64,000 bases of DNA from JBCBSP01 sp039819095 (GTDB lineage: Bacteria; Pseudomonadota; Alphaproteobacteria; Caulobacterales; Maricaulaceae): the NCBI GenBank assembly GCA_039819095.1, contig JBCBSP010000007.1, positions 124,001-188,000 on the forward strand, given 5' to 3'. Under the pieces are notes generated by a model that made no database searches, had not been told where the DNA came from, and saw only the letters and a list, made by a program, of their open reading frames with translations. The position numbers and the translations under genes were made by a program. The first letter of the stretch is position 1. Each line of letters starts with the position of its first letter. Positions 59,682 to 64,000 of the stretch are shown in pieces.

Positions 59682-60200
59682 TCAGGCCGCCGTGCTGGCG
59701 CGCGCCTTGACGAGCTTTTGCACCTTCTTCACCGCCCGGTCCCGTTTCAGGCGCGACAGATAATCGATGAAGACGACGCCTTCGAGATGGTCCATCTCGT
59801 GCTGAATGCAGACCGCGAACATATCCTCGGCGATCTCCTCGCGCGGCTCGCCGTCATAGTCGAGATACTCCACCTTCACCCGGGTCGGTCGCTCCACATC
59901 GTCATAGACATCCGGCACGGACAGACAGCCCTCCTGATAGGGCTTTAAATCCTCGGTGAGCGGGGTGATGATCGGATTGACGAAATGGCGCGGGCTGTCG
60001 CGGCCTTCGGACAGATCCATGACGATGACGCGCCTGGCGACGCCGATCTGGATCGCCGCCAAGCCGATGCCGTCCGCCGCGTACATAGTCTCCACCATGT
60101 CATCCATCAGCGCGCGCAGATCATCATCCACGCCGTCAACGGGCTTGGAGACCTCTTTCAGGCGCGGGTCGGGGACGGTGAGGATATCGCGTACGGCCAT
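59682..60200 (-). CDS. def: Peptide deformylase
   Basis: A 172-residue type 1B-like deformylase that removes the formyl group from nascent N-termini. All three motifs are present: GIGLAAIQ (I), EGCLSVP with the metal-binding Cys (II), and QHEMDHLEGVVF with both His and the catalytic Glu (III). The ATG at 60200 (MAVRDILTVPDPRL) is the family start; a frame extension to 60284 is not. Confidence 0.97.
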   Translation of the reverse strand: MAVRDILTVPDPRLKEVSKPVDGVDDDLRALMDDMVETMYAADGIGLAAIQIGVARRVIVMDLSEGRDSPRHFVNPIITPLTEDLKPYQEGCLSVPDVYDDVERPTRVKVEYLDYDGEPREEIAEDMFAVCIQHEMDHLEGVVFIDYLSRLKRDRAVKKVQKLVKARASTAA

Positions 60201-60319
60201 GCCGGATAGGTAATTCGCGAGCCCGCCGGGTGCAAGATCGGATGCCCGCCATGAATGGCTGGTCATCCGTTCAGGCGCGCGCAATGATCAGCACACAACC
60301 GCTTACGGAGCCTATCGCC

Positions 60320-60934
60320 ATGTCCTCAATCGAGTTTGTCTTCGATGTCGCCAGCCCGAACGCCTATCTCGCCTACCACGCGCTCAAAGGGGTCGAGACG
60401 CGCACGGGCGCTGAGCTGAAGCTGACACCCTGCCTGCTGGGCGGCATATTCAAGGAGACCGGCAACCAGGCGCCCATGCTGGCCTTTGCGAATATCCGCA
60501 ACAAGCTGGACTACGACATGCTGGAGATTGACCGCTTCATCAAAGCCCACGGGCTGACGCGGTTCCGGTTCAACCCGCACTTTCCCGTCAACACGCTCGC
60601 GGTCATGCGGGGCGCAGCCGCGCTTCAGCTGGACGCGCCGGACCGGGTCCGCGCCTATTGCGAGACCGGCCTGAAAGCCATGTGGGAGGATGAGCGCGAT
60701 CTCGGCGACCCGGCTGTGATCGCTGAGGTCCTCAGCACGGCCGGGTTTGACGCCGACGCCCTCTTCGCGCGCACGCAGGAGCCCGACGTCAAGCAGCGCC
60801 TGATCGCGAACACCAAAGATGCTGTGGAGCGCGGTGCATTCGGCATCCCGACCTTCTTCGTCGGCTCTGAGATGTTCTTCGGCAAGGAACGCCTCGCTCA
60901 GGTCGAGGCCGAGCATAAGCGGCAAAGCGCATGA
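60320..60934 (+). CDS. 2-hydroxychromene-2-carboxylate isomerase family (DsbA-like fold)
   Basis: A 204-residue protein of the kappa-class GST/HCCA isomerase group. The N-terminal IEFVFDVASPNAYLAYHAL with Ser12 as the possible glutathione-contact residue, LLGGIFKETGN, and the C-terminal GIPTFFVGSEMFFGKERL are family marks. Known members act in naphthalene breakdown, but no aromatic degradation genes are here. ATG at 60320 with GGAG upstream. Its stop overlaps the next SDR gene (ATGA). Confidence 0.88.
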   Translation: MSSIEFVFDVASPNAYLAYHALKGVETRTGAELKLTPCLLGGIFKETGNQAPMLAFANIRNKLDYDMLEIDRFIKAHGLTRFRFNPHFPVNTLAVMRGAAALQLDAPDRVRAYCETGLKAMWEDERDLGDPAVIAEVLSTAGFDADALFARTQEPDVKQRLIANTKDAVERGAFGIPTFFVGSEMFFGKERLAQVEAEHKRQSA

Positions 60935-61659
60935 GCGGCGCGGCCCTCATCATCGGCGCAGGCGACGCGACCGGCGGCGCGATCGGGCGCGCTTTCGCCT
61001 CGGAGGGCTATCACGCCTGCCTGGTGCGCCGCCCGCGGGGGCTTGAAGCGCTGGAGGCGCTGGCTCAGTCCATCCGCGAGGATGGCCGTGCGGCGAGCGC
61101 TTTCGGGGTTGATGCCCGGGACGAAGACCAGATGATCGCCCTGTTCGATCAGGTCGAAGACGAGATCGGTCCGATAGAGGTTGTGGTCTTCAATATCGGC
61201 GCGAACGTGAATTTCGCCATCGAAGACACCTCCGCGCGCGTTTATCGCAAGGTGTGGGAGATGGCCGCCTTCGCCGGTTTCCTGGTCGGGCGCGAGGCGG
61301 CCAGGCGCATGAAACCGCGCGGGCGCGGAACCGTGCTCTTCACCGGCGCGACGGCGAGCCTGCGCGGCGGCAAGGGATACTCCGCCTTCGCCGGCGCGAA
61401 GTTCGCGCTGCGCGCGCTGGCCCAGTCCATGGCCCGCGAACTCGGCCCCTCGAACATCCATGTCGCCCACATCATCATCGATGGCGCGATCGACGGCGCC
61501 TTCATCGAGCAATTCGTCGACGATATCGACAGCCTGCGCGCTGAGGACGCCGTGCTCTCACCGGACGATATCGCGGCGAACTATGTGTGGCTGCACAATC
61601 AGCCGCGCAGCGCCTGGACCCACGAGCTGGACCTGCGCCCATGGAGGGAGAAATGGTGA
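60931..61659 (+). CDS. Short-chain dehydrogenase-like protein with Phe at the catalytic Tyr position
   Basis: A 242-residue SDR-fold protein. The nucleotide-binding segment is GAGDATGGAIGRAFA (residues 9-23). In the YxxxK motif the sequence is F153-A-G-A-K157, so the catalytic Tyr is Phe; Tyr150 is three residues before. Ser143 and the following GGKG are nearby. This family (sometimes grouped with YciK-like or glucose-dehydrogenase-like SDRs) commonly has a Phe here, so it may work differently or act as a binding protein. It is coupled by ATGA to the HCCA isomerase-like gene. Confidence 0.82.
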   Translation: MSGAALIIGAGDATGGAIGRAFASEGYHACLVRRPRGLEALEALAQSIREDGRAASAFGVDARDEDQMIALFDQVEDEIGPIEVVVFNIGANVNFAIEDTSARVYRKVWEMAAFAGFLVGREAARRMKPRGRGTVLFTGATASLRGGKGYSAFAGAKFALRALAQSMARELGPSNIHVAHIIIDGAIDGAFIEQFVDDIDSLRAEDAVLSPDDIAANYVWLHNQPRSAWTHELDLRPWREKW

Positions 61660-61673
61660 GCTGACGCGTTTGG

Positions 61674-63068
61674 TCAGTCTTCTTCGGGCCCGGCGAGCGC
61701 GCGGGGCGTTTCATCGACCTGATCGGGGGCCTGGAGCGCTTTCTGGCTGGCCTGACCGTTCAGCTCAGCCATGCGACGCGCCGAGACCAGGACACGACCT
61801 TCCAGCGAGGCGACGGCCTTATTGTAATTACCGGTCGCGGTCCTAAGCCCGGAGCCGACCCGGCCCAGATGCTCGGCGAAGGTTGCGAGCCGGTCGTGCA
61901 ACTCTGAACCGATCGCGGCGATTTTTACCGCATTGGTCTCCAGCTTTTCCTGACGGAAGCCGTAAGCCACCGCCTTGGCGAGCGCCAGCAAGGTCGCCGG
62001 CGTGGTGATGATGACATTCGCCTTGATGGCTTCGTCGAACAGGTTGGGGTCTTCCTCCATCGCGGCCGAATAGAAGCTCTCACCGGGGATGAACAGGGCG
62101 ACGAAATCCACCGCGCCCTCGACGGCGCCGGCGTATTCCTTGCGCGCCAGCTGCTTGATATGGGTGCGCACCTGCTGAGCGTGACGGCCCATGGCCTTTT
62201 TGCGTTCCGCCTCGTCCGGCGCCTCAACCGCATCAAGATAGGCGGTCAGCGCGACCTTGGAATCAATGACGAAGCGCCCGCCGCCGGGAAGCCGTACGAC
62301 AAAGTCGGGCCTCAGCGCGGCGCCTTCAGCGTCGCGGGTCTGATGCTGGCTTTCATAGTCGATGCCTTTGGTCAGGCCGGCCAGTTCCAGAATGTTTTCC
62401 ACGGTGCGTTCGCCCCACTGACCGCGCGTGGTGGAGGAGCGCTGCAGCGCATTGACCAGCTTTGAGGTCTGTGAGCGCTGGGTTTCCAGACCCTGGCTCA
62501 AAGTGCGTATCTGTTCGCCCAGCTCGGTGCGGTGAGTGAGGCGTTCCTTCTCGATCGTCTCCACCTGGGTCTTGAAGGCTTCCAGCCTTTCCCGGATCGG
62601 ATCGACGAGCGATTTCACCCCGCCTTCGGCATCCTTCTGCTGCTGCTTGAAAGTGTGCTCGGCGCGCTCGATCAGCTGTTTCTGAGAGGCGGTCAGCGCC
62701 TCATTGGCCAGCAGCTTGAATTTCTGTTGCAGCTCATCGCCGATCTGGCCCAGCCGCGCGCGCTCTTCTTCCAGCGCGCGGTTGCGATCCTTGATCTCCT
62801 GATCCTGACGCGCCAGCCGGGCTTCGGCCTGGCGCAGTTCGGCGCGCACTGACGCAAGTTCGCCCTCCACGACGCCAAGCCGCTCAAGGCGCTCATGCGC
62901 GCGGGTGAGCTCCAGACGGTCGTCATCATGTTCGTCGCGCGCAGCATCCAGCGCTTCACGCAAGGCTTTCGCTTCGCCCGATGCGCGGACCACGAACAGC
63001 GCCATGACGAGCGCAAGCACGCCCAGCGCGGCGCCGGCGACGACAAAGGCGAGATTATACGGATCCAT
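61674..63068 (-). CDS. rmuC: DNA recombination protein RmuC
   Basis: A 464-residue RmuC. One N-terminal membrane helix (LAFVVAGAALGVLALVMALFVV), a long coiled coil (about 30-200) and the RmuC nuclease-like core with RGQWGERTVENILELAGL, DFVVRLPGGGRFVIDSKVALTAY (PD-(D/E)XK-like ending in DSK), and AYGFRQEKLETNA. In E. coli it limits recombination at inverted repeats. The C-terminal 30 residues are hydrophilic. Convergent with the SDR gene. Confidence 0.95.
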   Translation of the reverse strand: MDPYNLAFVVAGAALGVLALVMALFVVRASGEAKALREALDAARDEHDDDRLELTRAHERLERLGVVEGELASVRAELRQAEARLARQDQEIKDRNRALEEERARLGQIGDELQQKFKLLANEALTASQKQLIERAEHTFKQQQKDAEGGVKSLVDPIRERLEAFKTQVETIEKERLTHRTELGEQIRTLSQGLETQRSQTSKLVNALQRSSTTRGQWGERTVENILELAGLTKGIDYESQHQTRDAEGAALRPDFVVRLPGGGRFVIDSKVALTAYLDAVEAPDEAERKKAMGRHAQQVRTHIKQLARKEYAGAVEGAVDFVALFIPGESFYSAAMEEDPNLFDEAIKANVIITTPATLLALAKAVAYGFRQEKLETNAVKIAAIGSELHDRLATFAEHLGRVGSGLRTATGNYNKAVASLEGRVLVSARRMAELNGQASQKALQAPDQVDETPRALAGPEED

Positions 63069-63187
63069 CGGCGGGTCGGCTCCAGCTGCACGCGGTCAAA
63101 CTCGGATGCTGAACTCACGCTTACCCGGATTCGAACCCGGCGCGCGCCTTGCAGGTCACAGCCATCGCAGCGGGAGGAGCCGTCAGA

Positions 63188-64000
63188 ATGCGACTCACAA
63201 GCGTATCGATCCGGGATTTAGGCGCGCGCGATGTCGCGGCGTGGAACAGTTTCGCCGCGCCCGGCGGGCGTTTGATCAGTCCTTACCTTCGGTATGAGTT
63301 CGCGCGCACGATTGATGAGGTGCGCGGCGATGTTCAGGTCCTCGTCGCCGAGGATGAGGACGGCGCCGCCGGCTATATGCCCTTTCACCGCGTGCGCGGG
63401 CTGGTGCGCCCGGCCGCCGCGCCGATGTCGGATTATCAGGGGCTTGTGGCCCGCCCGGGCATCAGCCTGGCGCCGCAGGACATGCTGGACGCAATGCGCG
63501 CCGGCGCCTTCGTCTATGAAAACTGGGTCGGCGGAGACGCGCCCGGCAAGGTGCGCGAACGCGCCGGCTCTACGGTGATCAATGTCTCAGACGGCGCTGA
63601 GGCCTGGTTCGAAACCCGCAAGGCCCTCTACAAGGATCACTTCAAGAAGGCGGCCCGCCGGGCGCGACGCGCCGAACAGGAGTTCGGCCCGGCGCGCGTG
63701 GAGTTCGGCGATCCGCTCGGCGAACGCTTTGAGCTGTTGAAAGCGTGGAAATCGGCGCAATACCGTAAGACCGGAAAGCTCGATCTGTTCAGCATTGACT
63801 GGGTGGATCGCACGCTGAGCACCTTCGCCTCACAGCGTTTCGGCGCGGTTCGCGGCCTGGTCGCGACGCTCTATTATGGCGATGAAATCGCGGCGATCGA
63901 GTTCGGCATCGCGGCCGGCGATATCTATCATTCCTGGTTTCCGGCCTACGATTCGCGCTTTGCCAGCGTCTCTCCGGGTCTGCAACTGCTTCACGGCGTT
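63188..64000 (+). CDS. FemAB/GNAT-like acyltransferase (cut by the window end)
   Basis: The first 271 codons of an open frame that runs off the end. Residues: VSIRDLGARDVAAWNSFAAPG, LISPYLRYEFARTIDE, GYMPFHRVRGLVRPAAAPMSDYQGLV, FKKAARRARRAEQEFGPARVEF and IEFGIAAGDIYHSWFPAYDSRF. This is the pattern of the BioF2-like acetyltransferase domain found in polysaccharide and cellulose biosynthesis proteins (FemAB/CelD-like). GGGAGGAG lies nine bases before the ATG at 63188. No polysaccharide genes are visible nearby in the window. Confidence 0.82.
   Translation, partial: MRLTSVSIRDLGARDVAAWNSFAAPGGRLISPYLRYEFARTIDEVRGDVQVLVAEDEDGAAGYMPFHRVRGLVRPAAAPMSDYQGLVARPGISLAPQDMLDAMRAGAFVYENWVGGDAPGKVRERAGSTVINVSDGAEAWFETRKALYKDHFKKAARRARRAEQEFGPARVEFGDPLGERFELLKAWKSAQYRKTGKLDLFSIDWVDRTLSTFASQRFGAVRGLVATLYYGDEIAAIEFGIAAGDIYHSWFPAYDSRFASVSPGLQLLHGV

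Noticed and set aside
63122..63150. tRNA-like TTCGAA arm near the rmuC start
   Set aside because: The stem has a central mismatch and no D-arm, anticodon arm or acceptor can be folded around it.

Overview
This is a 64 kb stretch of a GC-rich alphaproteobacterial chromosome. The likely source is the Maricaulales/Hyphomonadaceae group (Maricaulis or Oceanicaulis relatives). That placement is inferred from the fbcFBC operon next to trmL, the cca/DUF6111/CoA-Nudix/DUF1285 cluster facing a MoxR/DUF58/DUF4159 operon, the rpmH-rnpA-yidC-engB block, the split dap genes and the truA-fmt-def neighbourhood. No phage genes, insertion sequences, CRISPR array or rRNA are visible. Most of the window is ordinary housekeeping chromosome with some accessory pockets.

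Layout. 1-2.0 kb: cytochrome bc1 genes (petA, petB, start of petC) on the minus strand. 2.2-7.2 kb: trmL, then three regulator-linked units (aldo/keto reductase with LysR, thioesterase with TetR) and a TPR-sulfotransferase. 7.3-11.5 kb: minus-strand operon DUF1285, CoA Nudix, DUF6111, cca and an unrecognised tail-anchored protein. 11.6-18.3 kb: divergent MoxR, DUF58, BatA/DUF4159 and VWA-like membrane operon. 18.4-22.3 kb: pirin, DUF2306, AraC-type regulator and small envelope proteins. 22.3-28 kb: queE/queC, cutA and two tail-to-tail sensor kinases. 28-36 kb: lipoproteins, a 2OG oxygenase, an AbgT transporter, a nucleoside uptake and breakdown operon, and an accessory membrane gene beside tRNA-Arg. 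36.3-43 kb: tRNA-Arg, S58 peptidase, a lipoprotein gamma-glutamyltransferase, a sensor kinase, and a flavoprotein plus TVP38 pair. 43.2-49.2 kb: rpmH-rnpA-yidC-engB, a DUF1036 protein, a HAD phosphatase and dapD. 49.2-52.3 kb: accessory insert between dapD and dapE. 52.4-60.2 kb: dapE, truA, fmt, a Kazal lipoprotein, two SDRs, a REP-like hairpin cluster and def. 60.3-64 kb: 2-hydroxychromene-2-carboxylate isomerase family protein with an SDR, rmuC, and a FemAB-like acetyltransferase cut by the window end.

The most interesting item is the gene at 49670-50200. Its 176-residue product lines up along its whole length with the architecture of gammaproteobacterial SeqA: a ribbon-helix-helix-like N-terminus, then a C-terminal DNA-binding-like domain. 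Upstream it has three CTTATAAG palindromes nested in a larger inverted repeat, and a fourth copy lies inside the gene. The second notable observation is that engB appears to start at a CTG codon. That CTG has a strong Shine-Dalgarno sequence and a 4-base overlap with the yidC stop, and the reading restores the conserved N-terminus. Other oddities are a histidine kinase whose receiver domain lacks the phospho-acceptor Asp, a sulfotransferase without a recognisable PAPS loop, an SDR with Phe at the catalytic Tyr position, and imperfect tandem repeats running into the 3' end of tRNA-Arg.
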